64,000 bases of DNA from RGIG2041 sp045652745 (GCA_045652745.1 JAZRUW010000028.1:56421-120420), one strand, 5' to 3'; shown: positions 48,362-57,539, counted from the first letter of the stretch. Numbers and translations: made by a program. The notes: generated by a model from the letters alone, not told the origin.

Positions 48362-49759
48362 TTAAGCCTTACCTTGCGCCTTCGCTACGGCCTCGTCGAT
48401 TGTGCCGACAAACAGGAACGCCGACTCCGGTAAATCGTCATGCTTACCTTCGATGATTTCCTTAAAGCCGCGAATGGTTTCGGAAAGCGGTACGTACTTG
48501 CCTTCCATGCCCGTAAACTGCTCCGCAACGGAGAACGGCTGGGAAAGGAAGTTTTGAATACGTCTTGCACGGCTTACAGCAAGCTTATCTTCTTCGGACA
48601 ATTCGTCCATACCCATAATTGCAATAATATCCTGCAGCTCCTTATAGCGCTGCAAAATCTCCTGCACGCCGCGTGCAACTTCGTAATGTTCACGTCCAAC
48701 CACGTCCGGAGAAAGAATTCTCGAGGTTGAATCGAGCGGATCTACCGCCGGATAAATACCCATAGATGCAATCTGACGGGAAAGTACGGTTGTCGCATCC
48801 AGGTGCGCAAACGTTGTTGCCGGCGCCGGGTCGGTTAAGTCATCGGCCGGCACATAAACAGCCTGTACGGATGTAATAGAGCCTTTCTTTGTCGAGGTAA
48901 TTCTCTCCTGAAGCGCACCCATTTCCGTCGCCAATGTCGGCTGATAACCAACAGCGGACGGCATACGGCCGAGCAGCGCGGATACCTCGGAGCCTGCCTG
49001 CGTGAAACGGAAGATGTTGTCGATAAAGAGCAGTACATCCTGCCCTTCCTTGTCACGGAAATATTCCGCCATCGTCAGGCCCGAAAGACCGACGCGCATT
49101 CTCGCGCCGGGCGGCTCGTTCATCTGACCGTACACAAGTGCGGTCTTTTCGAGAACGCCGGACTCCTTCATTTCATTATATAAATCGTTACCCTCACGGG
49201 TACGCTCACCAACGCCCGTAAACACGGACAAACCGCCGTGCTGTTTTGCGACGTTGTTAATCAGCTCCATAATCAGGACGGTTTTGCCTACGCCCGCACC
49301 GCCGAAGAGACCGATTTTACCGCCCTTCGCATACGGCGCAATCAGGTCTACGACCTTGATACCCGTCTCTAAAATTTCGGTTGTACTCTCTTGCTCATCG
49401 TAGCTCGGCGGCTGACGGTGAATACACCATCTTTCCTCCGTCTGCGGTGCTGGCTGGTTATCCACCGGCTCACCGAGCAGATTGAAAATTCTGCCGAGTG
49501 TGCCCTTGCCGACCGGCACGGTGATACCGCTGCCGGTGTCCACGGCCTGAACACCGCGCACAAGACCGTCAGTCGAGCTCATAGCGATACAACGCACCAC
49601 ATCGTCACCCAAGTGCTGCGCTACCTCCGCTACGATTTTATTGTCGCCGTTTTGAATTTCAACGGCATTTAAAAGCTCCGGAAGCTTGCCTTCCGAAAAT
49701 TGAATATCGAGTACCGGCCCGATGACCTGCAGGACAGTACCGATGTTTTTGTTTTCCAT
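48362..49759 (-). CDS. atpD: ATP synthase F1 subunit beta
   Basis: The catalytic subunit is 465 residues with the P-loop GGAGVGKT (about 153-160), the Walker B region DVLLFIDNIFRFTQAGSEVSALLGRMPSAVGYQPTLATEMG, and the DELSEEDKL segment. ATP is made here. The start at 49759 follows GGGTG; three residues upstream an ATG is also in frame but lacks spacing. Unlike the other gene borders of the operon, the gap before it is 344 bases and holds repeats. Confidence 0.97.
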   Translation of the reverse strand: MENKNIGTVLQVIGPVLDIQFSEGKLPELLNAVEIQNGDNKIVAEVAQHLGDDVVRCIAMSSTDGLVRGVQAVDTGSGITVPVGKGTLGRIFNLLGEPVDNQPAPQTEERWCIHRQPPSYDEQESTTEILETGIKVVDLIAPYAKGGKIGLFGGAGVGKTVLIMELINNVAKQHGGLSVFTGVGERTREGNDLYNEMKESGVLEKTALVYGQMNEPPGARMRVGLSGLTMAEYFRDKEGQDVLLFIDNIFRFTQAGSEVSALLGRMPSAVGYQPTLATEMGALQERITSTKKGSITSVQAVYVPADDLTDPAPATTFAHLDATTVLSRQIASMGIYPAVDPLDSTSRILSPDVVGREHYEVARGVQEILQRYKELQDIIAIMGMDELSEEDKLAVSRARRIQNFLSQPFSVAEQFTGMEGKYVPLSETIRGFKEIIEGKHDDLPESAFLFVGTIDEAVAKAQGKA

Positions 49760-49800
49760 TTTATACACCCTTTCTTTAGGGATTTAATGTATTCTTTTGC

Positions 49801-49820
49801 GGGCGATTCGTGAATCGCCC
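49801..49820. repeat. Perfect palindrome next to CCCCTACGCACAC
   Basis: GGGCGATTC/GAATCGCCC (49801-49809, 49812-49820) with a 2-base loop, followed by CTACGCACAC. It looks like a short dispersed extragenic palindrome rather than a terminator, since no T run follows on either strand. On the atp transcript it could still form a hairpin ahead of atpD. Confidence 0.6.
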
Positions 49821-49857
49821 CTACGCACACGCGACAGCTTCATCAAACTACCCTTGA

Positions 49858-50066
49858 TTTTTAAAAGGTGGAAATTTGGATGAAGTGCAACGCGCAGATT
49901 TCACCTTTTTAAAAGGTGATATTTTTGCGCAAGACGAGGCGCAGACGGAGGCACAGTGCGTTGGTACGGGCCAAAGGCTACACACACTCACCTTTCCCTT
50001 TTTAAAAGGCGGAAATTTGGATGAATTGCAAGGCGCAGATGGAGGCACAGTACATTGGTACGGGCC
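49858..50066. repeat. Three copies of a ~68-base degenerate repeat between atpG and atpD
   Basis: Unit 3 (49999-50066) starts TTTTTAAAAGGCGGAAATTT and ends ATTGGTACGGGCC. Unit 2 (49906-49972) shares both ends (TTTTTAAAAGGTG..., GGAGGCACAG..., TTGGTACGGGCC) with a diverged middle. Unit 1 (49858-49899) matches the first 42 bases of unit 3 and is cut short. A small palindrome CACCTTTTTAAAAGGTG lies at 49902-49918. The units are not evenly spaced and the stretch does not encode a convincing protein. It separates atpG from atpD inside the operon. Confidence 0.75.
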
Positions 50067-50103
50067 GACATCTGTAACGAAGCAATTCGCCAAATTTACC
50101 CTT

Positions 50104-50949
50104 TTAAACGTTGGCACCGGAGACGATTTCCGTAATCTCCTGCGTAATTGCCGCCTGACGGGCACGGTTATACTCTAAACTCAGGGCGTCAATCATTTCG
50201 CCGGCGTTTTTCGTGGCCGATTCCATAGCGGTTCGACGTGCGGCAGATTCGGAGGCTTGCGCCTCGGCCACACCGCCGTAGACCATACCGGCAATGTATT
50301 GCGGTACAATCGAGGCGAATGCCGCTTCGGGGGAAGGCTCACAAATCATGAGTTCGCGTGCGCCCGCGGTGTTTGCTTTCGGGGTGATGGGCAGCAGCTG
50401 CTCGAGCTGCGGCACCTGCGAAAGCATGGACACAAATTTGGTGTATACGACATAGATTGCATCAAATTCGCCTTTGGCATAGCCGTTTGCGAGCAGGTGA
50501 CCTATGCGGTCACAATCTGCAATACTGATGTCGGCGGCAAGCAGAAACTCGTCGGAGAGAATTTCAATACCCTGCCGCGTAAAATATTCTGTTGTTTTTT
50601 TACCGATGGGTAATACGCAGTACGGCGCATCGCCTGCCTTTTTTGTCACGGCCTTTAAGACGTTACTGTTGTAGCCGCCGGCCAGACCGCGGTCACCCGC
50701 AATCACGACAAAGCATGTTTTTTGAATCTCACGTTTTTGCGTATAGACGGAGGAAAAATCGAAGTTTCCCGCGGCAATACGATCCAGCGTTTCTGAAAGG
50801 ATTTCAAAAAACGGACGGGCACGCTCCACGCGCTCTTTCGCTCTGCGCAGCTTCGAAGATGCAACCAGCTCCATGGCTTTGGTAATCTGCCTGGTGCTTT
50901 GCACGCTTTTGATTCGAAGCTTGATATCCTTCATGGATGCTCCTGCCAT
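50104..50949 (-). CDS. atpG: ATP synthase F1 subunit gamma
   Basis: The 281-residue central-shaft protein has the long N-terminal helix (DIKLRIKSVQSTRQITKAMELVASSKLRRAKE), a Rossmann-like middle (CFVVIAGDRGLAGGYNSNV) and the C-terminal helix (ESAARRTAMESATKNAGEMIDALSLEYNRARQAAITQEITEIVSGA). Its rotation couples proton or sodium flow to catalysis. The start ATG follows GGAGAG. It lies 18 bases after atpA and 344 bases before atpD. Confidence 0.97.
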   Translation of the reverse strand: MAGASMKDIKLRIKSVQSTRQITKAMELVASSKLRRAKERVERARPFFEILSETLDRIAAGNFDFSSVYTQKREIQKTCFVVIAGDRGLAGGYNSNVLKAVTKKAGDAPYCVLPIGKKTTEYFTRQGIEILSDEFLLAADISIADCDRIGHLLANGYAKGEFDAIYVVYTKFVSMLSQVPQLEQLLPITPKANTAGARELMICEPSPEAAFASIVPQYIAGMVYGGVAEAQASESAARRTAMESATKNAGEMIDALSLEYNRARQAAITQEITEIVSGANV

Positions 50950-50967
50950 AGCTTTCGCTCTCCAATC

Positions 50968-52482
50968 TTACTTTTGTTGTAAAAATTTCTCCGTAAATTC
51001 GGCAATCACTTCGCCGAGTGCGGCATCGTCTTCCTTGGACAAGTCGCCGGTATTTACGATATTTTCGAGAATTTTTGCACCGTGCGTCTGCACGAACGCA
51101 AACAAGCCTTCCTGATACTCGGCCACATCCTCCACCGCAACCGCCTTTAAGTAGTTGTTGATTACAGCATAGATGATCACCACCTGCAACTCAACAGAAA
51201 TCGGCGTATTGCGGTTTTGCTTTAATACCTCCACAATACGTGCGCCCTGCTCGAGTCTTTCTTTTGTGTCGTCATCCAAATCAGAACCAAACTGTGCAAA
51301 AGACTGCAACTCACGATACTGCGAATAAGCAAGTTTCAATTTACCGGAAACCTTTTTCATCGCCTTAATCTGTGCGTTACCGCCGACACGGGACACGGAA
51401 ATACCCGGGTTAACCGCCGGACGGATACCGCTGTGGAACAGCTCGGTTTCCAGGAAAATCTGTCCGTCCGTAATGGAAATGACGTTGGTCGGAATGTAAG
51501 CCGATACGTCACCTGCCTGCGTTTCGATAATCGGCAGCGCCGTCAGCGAACCGCCGCCGTATTCCGGCGCCAGTCTTGCCGCACGCTCCAAAAGTCTGGA
51601 ATGCAGATAGAATACGTCGCCCGGATACGCCTCACGGCCCGGCGGACGGCGAATTAAAAGCGACAATGCGCGGTACGCAACTGCGTGCTTGGACAAATCG
51701 TCGTAAATAATTAAGACATCCTTGCCCTGATACATAAAATACTCACCCATCGCACAACCCGAATACGGTGCGATATACTGCATCGGCGCAAGCTCGGAAG
51801 CCGTTGCGGACACCACGATGGTGTACTCCATCGCGCCGTTTTGCGCCAGCGTTTCCACAAGCTGCGCTACCGTCGAACGCTTCTGACCGATGGCAACATA
51901 AATACAGATGACATCCTTCCCCTTCTGGTTGATGATGGTATCCGTTGCGATGACCGTCTTACCGGTCTGTCTGTCGCCGATAATCAGCTCACGCTGACCG
52001 CGGCCGATCGGAATCATGGAGTCGATGGCCTTAATACCGGTCTGCAGCGGCACGCTTACGGATTTTCTTTCGATAATCCCCGGCGCCGCAGATTCAATCG
52101 GGCGTGTTTTGTCGGTTTCAATCGGGCCCTGTCCGTCAATCGGATGACCGAGCGCATCTACAACGCGGCCGATGAGCGCTTCGCCAACCGGCACCTCTAC
52201 GACTCTGCCCGTACGCTTTACAACGTCGCCTTCGCGGATACCTGCATCCGTACCCAAAATAACGACGCTGACAAAGCTTTCTTCTAAATTGAGCGCCATG
52301 CCGTACTCGCCGTTGGCAAACTCCAAAAGCTCATTTGCCATACAGTTGTCGAGTCCGTGCACCTTAGCAATACCGTCACCGACTTCGATGACGCTGCCTG
52401 TTTCCTTCTGCTCAATCTTGTTTTCGTAATTTTTAATCTGGTCTATAATAATCTTACTGATTTCTTCAGATTTCAGCTGCAT
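50968..52482 (-). CDS. atpA: ATP synthase F1 subunit alpha
   Basis: A 504-residue subunit with the nucleotide-binding GDRQTGKT (about 169-176), VIYDDLSKHAVAYRALSLLIRRPPGREAYPGDVFYLHSRLLERAA and the C-terminal helical domain. It alternates with beta in the F1 head and carries the regulatory nucleotide sites. The N-terminus (EEISKIIIDQIKNYENKI) binds the peripheral stalk. It follows atpH by 12 bases. Confidence 0.98.
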   Translation of the reverse strand: MQLKSEEISKIIIDQIKNYENKIEQKETGSVIEVGDGIAKVHGLDNCMANELLEFANGEYGMALNLEESFVSVVILGTDAGIREGDVVKRTGRVVEVPVGEALIGRVVDALGHPIDGQGPIETDKTRPIESAAPGIIERKSVSVPLQTGIKAIDSMIPIGRGQRELIIGDRQTGKTVIATDTIINQKGKDVICIYVAIGQKRSTVAQLVETLAQNGAMEYTIVVSATASELAPMQYIAPYSGCAMGEYFMYQGKDVLIIYDDLSKHAVAYRALSLLIRRPPGREAYPGDVFYLHSRLLERAARLAPEYGGGSLTALPIIETQAGDVSAYIPTNVISITDGQIFLETELFHSGIRPAVNPGISVSRVGGNAQIKAMKKVSGKLKLAYSQYRELQSFAQFGSDLDDDTKERLEQGARIVEVLKQNRNTPISVELQVVIIYAVINNYLKAVAVEDVAEYQEGLFAFVQTHGAKILENIVNTGDLSKEDDAALGEVIAEFTEKFLQQK

Positions 52483-52494
52483 TATTTCACCACC

Positions 52495-53028
52495 CTAGTT
52501 GTTTGTAATCTGCGCGAAAAGTTTATCTAAGCGCGTACGCACCGAAGCATCGAGCTGGGTGTTGGCCATACGCACCGTGATGCCGCCCAGAATAGACGCA
52601 TCGACTTTATTTTCAAGCACAATTTTTTTGCCGGTCATTTCCGAAAGCTTCTTCGTCAGCTTTTCACAAAGTGCCGGCGAAAGCGGCATCGCCGTGATGG
52701 CCACCGCCTCTTCAATGCCGCGGTCGGCATTGTATTTTTCTATATACATGCGCCGCACGGATGCAAAGGATTGCATCTTCTTGTGTTCGGCAAGAATTTT
52801 TAGGAAATTGAGCGTGTACGGATGCAGATTCTGCGCGAAAGCCTGCGACAAAAGCGCACATTTTTCGTAAACCGGCACCGTCGGCGCATCCAGAAGCACC
52901 GCATACTGCGCGTGTCTTTCAAGCACCTCGCCTATCAATGCAAAATCCTTCGACACGCGGTCGGTAATGCCTTCCTGCTCGGAGAGCGCATACATAGAAT
53001 TTGCGTACAAAGCGGCTACATCTTTCAC
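52495..53028 (-). CDS. atpH: ATP synthase F1 subunit delta
   Basis: A 177-residue peripheral-stalk protein: VAALYANSMYALSEQEG at the N-terminus, a six-helix domain, and the C-terminal segment KKIVLENKVDASILGGITVRMANTQLDASVRTRLDKL. It links F1 to subunit b. The ATG overlaps the atpF stop codon by four bases. Confidence 0.95.
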   Translation of the reverse strand: MKDVAALYANSMYALSEQEGITDRVSKDFALIGEVLERHAQYAVLLDAPTVPVYEKCALLSQAFAQNLHPYTLNFLKILAEHKKMQSFASVRRMYIEKYNADRGIEEAVAITAMPLSPALCEKLTKKLSEMTGKKIVLENKVDASILGGITVRMANTQLDASVRTRLDKLFAQITNN

Positions 53029-53537
53029 TTCGCACCACCCATTTCATCTATACACTTTTCCACAAACGCACTTTGCGCCTCCGCATCGAGCTGTTTTTCG
53101 ATGACCTTCGATGCAATCGCCACCGCCATGGAGCAAATCTCGCCCTTGGCTTCTTCGATGGCCGCCTTCTGCTCGCGCTCAATGCGTGCGTTTGCACTTT
53201 CAATCAAACTTGCCGCCTGCGCCTGCGACTCGCTGACAATCTTATCGGCACGAACGCGCGCGTTTTGCTGTGCATCCGAAACGATATTTTCAGCTGTCTG
53301 CTTTGCCGCCGCAAGCTTTTCGGTATATTCGCTTTCCATCGCCTTCGCGTGGTCGCTGGCCGTTTGGGCATCTTCGTACATCTTGCCCACCTCGTCTTCG
53401 CGCTGTTTAATCACATTCATAATCGGCTTAAACAGCAACTTTTTGACGAGCAAAAACAAAATCAAAAGATTTGCCCAAGTAAAAATCAGCGTCCACAAAT
53501 CCGGCGGAATGGAAACAAACTGTAATGCCTTTTCCAT
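53025..53537 (-). CDS. atpF: ATP synthase F0 subunit b
   Basis: A 170-residue subunit with one N-terminal membrane helix (about 10-30: LWTLIFTWANLLILFLLVKKLL) and a long charged helix that dimerises to form the peripheral stalk. PIMNVIKQREDEVGKMYEDA is typical. It begins 28 bases after atpE and overlaps atpH. Confidence 0.95.
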   Translation of the reverse strand: MEKALQFVSIPPDLWTLIFTWANLLILFLLVKKLLFKPIMNVIKQREDEVGKMYEDAQTASDHAKAMESEYTEKLAAAKQTAENIVSDAQQNARVRADKIVSESQAQAASLIESANARIEREQKAAIEEAKGEICSMAVAIASKVIEKQLDAEAQSAFVEKCIDEMGGAK

Positions 53538-53565
53538 GGTCTGCCTCCAAAAAGTTTACTGTATT

Positions 53566-53820
53566 TTACAAAAGGTTGATGAGCGGATTTGCAAACAGCA
53601 AAATCATGGCTACAACCAAACCGTAAATACCGGTAGACTCTGCTACGGCACAACCCAAAAGCATTGTAGACATAATATCACCCTTTGCCTCCGGCTGACG
53701 GCCAACTGCTTCTGCACCCTTACCTGCGGCGTAACCCTGACCGATACCCGGGCCGATACCCGCGATCATTGCAAGACCTGCACCGATGGCCGATGCCGCT
53801 AAAATAATTGCTCTTTCCAT
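53566..53820 (-). CDS. atpE: ATP synthase F0 subunit c with sodium-binding signature
   Basis: The 84-residue hairpin protein forms the rotor ring. The ion-binding residues are those of Na+-coupled enzymes: Gln28 in GIGPGIGQGYAAG, and Val59, Glu61, Ser62, Thr63 and Tyr66 in AVAESTGIY. They correspond to Q32, V63, E65, S66, T67 and Y70 of the Ilyobacter tartaricus Na+ ATP synthase, with the same spacing. The loop RQPEAKGDI is also alike. Proton-type c subunits lack the Ser/Thr pair. The start has AGGAGG upstream. Confidence 0.97.
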   Translation of the reverse strand: MERAIILAASAIGAGLAMIAGIGPGIGQGYAAGKGAEAVGRQPEAKGDIMSTMLLGCAVAESTGIYGLVVAMILLFANPLINLL

Positions 53821-53859
53821 TTGTGTTTCCTCCTTATATTTACATAATTGAATTAAGCC

Positions 53860-54582
53860 TTATTCTACACCCGATACGAACGACATGGTCAGCATACAGA
53901 AAATATATGCCTGCAAAAAGCCCGTAAACAGGTCAAAATAAATCGAAAGCATCGCAGGCAAACCCACCTGCAAAATCGGAATGGAATTGATAAACTCCAC
54001 CGGAATAAACGAAAGTATTGTATTGCTCAGTGCGCCGAGCGCGCTGTAAATCAACGTCGAAATGACGATGCCCGACGCGATGTTACCGAAATGACGAAAC
54101 GCCATCGAAATCGGATTGGCAATTTCACCGATAATGTTCATCGGCAGCATCACTGCCACCGGCTGCACAAAACTTTTCAGCCAGCCGCCGACACCGTTTA
54201 CACGGATATTGTTGCCCTGCACCAAAACAAAGGTCACAAGCGCCCAACCGAGCGTTGTATTCAGGTCACCGGTCATCGGCCGCATTCCCAAAAGAGAAGA
54301 TAAACTGCCGAGCACCGAAAACGCAAACAGCGTACCGATATACGGCGCAAAGGACATGTACTTTTCACCCATCGTTTCGCGCACCATGTTATTGGCCATC
54401 ATCACCAGTTTTTCTGCCACAATCTGCTTTTTGCCCGGATTGCGCACGCTAAGTCCGCGTGTCAGCCATATACACAACAGCACAATCGCCGCCATAATAA
54501 TCCAGCCGTTAACCACCGTTTCCGTAATATGAAAACTGCCCCATTCAAACAGTATTTTCGGACCGGATACACTTACATTCAT
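53860..54582 (-). CDS. atpB: ATP synthase F0 subunit a
   Basis: A 240-residue membrane protein with five or six helices that forms the ion channel beside the c ring. The essential Arg is in the AFRHFGNIASG segment's neighbourhood; NIIGEIANPISMAFRHFGNI and the terminal FTGFLQAYIFCMLTMSFVSG are family hallmarks. The start overlaps the atpI stop by four bases, and the gene ends 39 bases before atpE. Confidence 0.95.
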   Translation of the reverse strand: MNVSVSGPKILFEWGSFHITETVVNGWIIMAAIVLLCIWLTRGLSVRNPGKKQIVAEKLVMMANNMVRETMGEKYMSFAPYIGTLFAFSVLGSLSSLLGMRPMTGDLNTTLGWALVTFVLVQGNNIRVNGVGGWLKSFVQPVAVMLPMNIIGEIANPISMAFRHFGNIASGIVISTLIYSALGALSNTILSFIPVEFINSIPILQVGLPAMLSIYFDLFTGFLQAYIFCMLTMSFVSGVE

Positions 54583-54998
54583 TTTCCTTGCTCACCTCCG
54601 TCTTTCCTTGGGTTAAACTGTCTTGCAAGCGAACACACCGTAATCACAATGCGCGGAAACACGAGCGGAATTGCCGCACCGAACACGTTAAAATACGGTG
54701 CACGGATTGCCCAGTAAATCACCGCCGCCGTCAGCGCCAGACGCAAATAATAACCGCCTGCCATATACGCCTTTGCCGCATTCTCGCTTTTTTGTACACT
54801 CTGCGAAACGGAATAGGCTGTCAGCGCAAAATTGAAAACTGCATAAATACAGCCAAGCAGCGTGCCCCACAAAAGCGGCGCATTTATACCCCACGCCATG
54901 CAAATCACAATTGCCATAACGATGCCGAGTATTCCGACACCGATTGCAATTTTTTCAATTTCACGCATCAAAGGATGTATCACCTTTAACAACCTCAC
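54579..54998 (-). CDS. atpI: ATP synthase subunit I-like protein
   Basis: A 139-residue protein with four hydrophobic segments (about 16-35, 40-58, 75-95, 100-118). Position and topology fit AtpI, an assembly factor for the c ring and possibly a Mg2+ or Ca2+ channel component. Sequence conservation in the family is low, so the call depends on context between atpZ and atpB, with four-base overlaps on both sides. Confidence 0.85.
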   Translation of the reverse strand: MRLLKVIHPLMREIEKIAIGVGILGIVMAIVICMAWGINAPLLWGTLLGCIYAVFNFALTAYSVSQSVQKSENAAKAYMAGGYYLRLALTAAVIYWAIRAPYFNVFGAAIPLVFPRIVITVCSLARQFNPRKDGGEQGK

Positions 54999-55216
54999 TT
55001 TTTAGTAAATCGTTTGATCACGCTCATCAGATTCGATGCCCCAGCGCCGACACCGAGCACAATGCCGACAAGAATCACCCAGTTGCCTAAATGATAATAC
55101 CGCTGCAACCAGCCTGTCAGAATGATACAACTGGCAATCGGTACAAAAATCTGCAAGCCGATTTGTGTCAGCATTGCAAGCGACTTTAAAATTTCCACAC
55201 GGCTTTTCTTCATCAT
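54995..55216 (-). CDS. atpZ: AtpZ/AtpI-family small membrane protein
   Basis: A 73-residue protein with two membrane helices (about 12-33 and 41-60). SLAMLTQIGLQIFVPIASCIILTGWL and VGAGASNLMSVIKRF match AtpZ (putative F0F1-ATPase subunit, DUF4491/AtpZ family). It overlaps wecB upstream and atpI downstream by four bases each, so this is a tightly coupled operon start for the ATP synthase. Confidence 0.87.
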   Translation of the reverse strand: MMKKSRVEILKSLAMLTQIGLQIFVPIASCIILTGWLQRYYHLGNWVILVGIVLGVGAGASNLMSVIKRFTKK

Positions 55217-56364
55217 GCCATGAAATCTTCTACGCGCTTGTCCGTAATGCCGAACTCGTATAAAAGTGCTTCCACGATACGCGCGGATGCGTTACCGTCA
55301 CCGTACGGATTTGCCGCCTGCGCCATCTTGTCGTAAGCTGCTTTGTCGTCTAAAAGTTCTTTTGCAAGGCACACAATCACTTCCTTGTCCACACCTGCAA
55401 TCTTTACCGTACCTGCCTCTACGGCTTCCGGTCTTTCGGTTTCGTTTCGAAGTACCAGTACCGGCTTTGCCAAAGACGGCGCTTCCTCCTGCAAACCGCC
55501 CGAGTCGGTCATCACCATAAAGCAACGTGCCATTGCATTGTGCAAATCGTCCACGTTGACCGGCTCGATGAGCGATACGCGGTCCAGACCGCCCAAAATA
55601 TCAAATACAACCTCGCGCACGGCCGGATTTAAATGCACCGGATACACGAGCTGAATATCGTCATAAGTTTCAACCAACTCTTTTAATGCAAGGCAGATGT
55701 TTTTGAGCGGCTCGCCCAAGTTTTCACGTCTGTGCGCCGTCACCAAAATCACGCGCTTTGCACTAAAATCCAGATTTCTCAAGGTTTCGTCCGTGAAGGT
55801 ATAATCTTCGCGTACGGTGCTCTTGAGCGCATCAATAACGGTGTTGCCCGTAATATAAATCTTTGCCGGATTGATGCTTTCTTTGAGCAGATTGTTTTTA
55901 TTGGACACCGTCGGCGAGAAGTGGTAGTCTGCAATTACACCGGTCAGACAACGGTTCATTTCCTCCGGGAACGGCGAATACTTGTCGTATGTACGCAAGC
56001 CTGCCTCCACATGGCCGACCTTCACCTGATTGTAAAATGCCGCCAATGCGCCGGCAAAGGTGGTCGTTGTGTCGCCGTGTACTAAAATCACGTCCGGTTT
56101 TTCCTCTTTAATCACTTCGTCTAAGCCTGCAATCACGCGGTTGGTGATGCCCACAAGTGTCTGGCGCTCTTTCATAATATCCAAATCATAATCCGGCACA
56201 ACGCCAAACATTTCCAATACCTGGTCAAGCATCTGCCTGTGCTGTGCAGTCACGCATACCTTTGCATCAATATGCGGACACTTTGCAAGTTCAATCGCCA
56301 GCGGTGCCATCTTAATGGCTTCCGGACGTGTGCCGAATACAGTCATCGCCTTAATTTTTTTCAT
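55213..56364 (-). CDS. wecB: UDP-N-acetylglucosamine 2-epimerase
   Basis: The 383-residue non-hydrolysing epimerase interconverts UDP-GlcNAc and UDP-ManNAc, a precursor of teichoic-acid linkage units and other wall polymers. KAMTVFGTRPEAIKMAPL, VTAQHRQMLDQVLEMF, VLVHGDTTTTFAGALAAFY, VTAHRRENLGEPL and TDSGGLQEEAPSL are all present. The ATG at 56364 lies seven bases after GGGGGAG. It overlaps the wecA/tagO-like gene by 14 bases and atpZ by four, an order like Bacillus mnaA-atpI. Confidence 0.96.
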   Translation of the reverse strand: MKKIKAMTVFGTRPEAIKMAPLAIELAKCPHIDAKVCVTAQHRQMLDQVLEMFGVVPDYDLDIMKERQTLVGITNRVIAGLDEVIKEEKPDVILVHGDTTTTFAGALAAFYNQVKVGHVEAGLRTYDKYSPFPEEMNRCLTGVIADYHFSPTVSNKNNLLKESINPAKIYITGNTVIDALKSTVREDYTFTDETLRNLDFSAKRVILVTAHRRENLGEPLKNICLALKELVETYDDIQLVYPVHLNPAVREVVFDILGGLDRVSLIEPVNVDDLHNAMARCFMVMTDSGGLQEEAPSLAKPVLVLRNETERPEAVEAGTVKIAGVDKEVIVCLAKELLDDKAAYDKMAQAANPYGDGNASARIVEALLYEFGITDKRVEDFMA

Positions 56365-57508
56365 TGTCGTCTCCCCCTGCTTCACACTCTTCTATCGTAA
56401 TCTGAATGTCCTCTAAAGTTACGTGCGGTATTTCATCTTCCTCATCTTCATCGGAAAGCATCCCCGCAAAATGCGTGGTCTTTGTCTTCGTCAGCATACC
56501 GACACCGAACACAAAAATCAACACACAAATTAAAAGCACCAGTGCACGCAGTGCACCGCTCTCCGCAAGCACTACGGCCGTCAGGCCGAGCACGCCGCTA
56601 ATCGCGTACAAAATAAATACCGTCTGTTTTTGCGAAAAACCCATATCCACGAGCTTGTGGTGAATATGCCCTCTGTCCGGCGTCATAATCCCCTTGCCGG
56701 TAAACAGGCGTCTTAAAATCGCAAAACCCGTATCGAAAATCGGCAGACCCAAAATCAGAAGCGGCACGGCAAACGTAATCACCGCATAACTTTTAAAGCC
56801 GCCCTGCACGGACAAAACCGCCAGCATATAGCCTAAAAAGGTCGAGCCGGTATCGCCTAAGAAAATCGTTGCCGGATTAAAATTAAACGGCAAAAATCCA
56901 AAGCATGCACCGGCGATAATGAGCGCAATCAGCGCAATTTTCGCCTCGCCGACCATGGTGGCTACAAACACGAGTGACACGGAAGCGATCAGCGAAAGTC
57001 CCGTCGCCAGCCCGTCTAAGCCGTCAATTAAATTCACGGCATTGGTAATGGCCACAATCCACAAAACCGTAAACGGCACGGAAACCCAATGGCTGAGCTC
57101 AAGCACCGGCAAATCCGAAAACAGGTTCGGATTGGTGAACACCTCAATGCGGATACCGCCGCCGAACACCACCACGAGCGCCGCTACAATCTGCACGCAG
57201 AATTTTACCTTCGCGCCCAGGCCCCGGCTGTCATCTATAATGCCCAAAATCACAATAATTATTGCACCGATGAGCACGGCAATCAATTCTCTCGTAATTT
57301 CGCAAAAGCACAAAAGGCTGACCAAAAAGCCGAAAAAGAGAGCAATACCGCCCAAGCGCGGTGTCGGCTTTTTATGCATGCGGCGCGCATCGCGCGGCAC
57401 GTCAATCGCTCCGATTTTATAGGCAACGGATTTTGCAATCGGCACGGAGGCAAAGGTGAAGATAAACGCCACCAGAAACGCCAGTGCCATAATGATATAC
57501 ACGTTCAT
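56351..57508 (-). CDS. Undecaprenyl-phosphate GlcNAc-1-phosphate transferase (WecA/TagO-like)
   Basis: A 385-residue integral membrane enzyme with about ten helices that starts synthesis of lipid-linked wall polymers. The MraY/WecA-family motifs are visible: MHKKPTPRLGG, DDSRGL, NLIDGLDGLATGLS, FLGDTGSTFLGY and the cytoplasmic RGHIHHKL. The HIHH form is typical of WecA/TagO rather than MraY. The charged tail (about 355-385) is rich in Glu and Asp. It is co-transcribed with wecB, so the two probably feed the same polymer, perhaps the one bound by the SLH protein at 8 kb. Confidence 0.93.
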   Translation of the reverse strand: MNVYIIMALAFLVAFIFTFASVPIAKSVAYKIGAIDVPRDARRMHKKPTPRLGGIALFFGFLVSLLCFCEITRELIAVLIGAIIIVILGIIDDSRGLGAKVKFCVQIVAALVVVFGGGIRIEVFTNPNLFSDLPVLELSHWVSVPFTVLWIVAITNAVNLIDGLDGLATGLSLIASVSLVFVATMVGEAKIALIALIIAGACFGFLPFNFNPATIFLGDTGSTFLGYMLAVLSVQGGFKSYAVITFAVPLLILGLPIFDTGFAILRRLFTGKGIMTPDRGHIHHKLVDMGFSQKQTVFILYAISGVLGLTAVVLAESGALRALVLLICVLIFVFGVGMLTKTKTTHFAGMLSDEDEEDEIPHVTLEDIQITIEECEAGGDDNEKN

Positions 57509-57539
57509 AGTTTTCTCCTTTGTTTACGGCATCTGCACC

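Noticed and set aside
49858..50066. CRISPR array
   Set aside because: The repeats are degenerate, unevenly spaced and of unequal length, and no cas gene is near.
49876..50178. Plus-strand 100-codon open frame across the atpG/atpD gap
   Set aside because: It is made of the repeat units, lacks a ribosome site and runs antisense into atpG.
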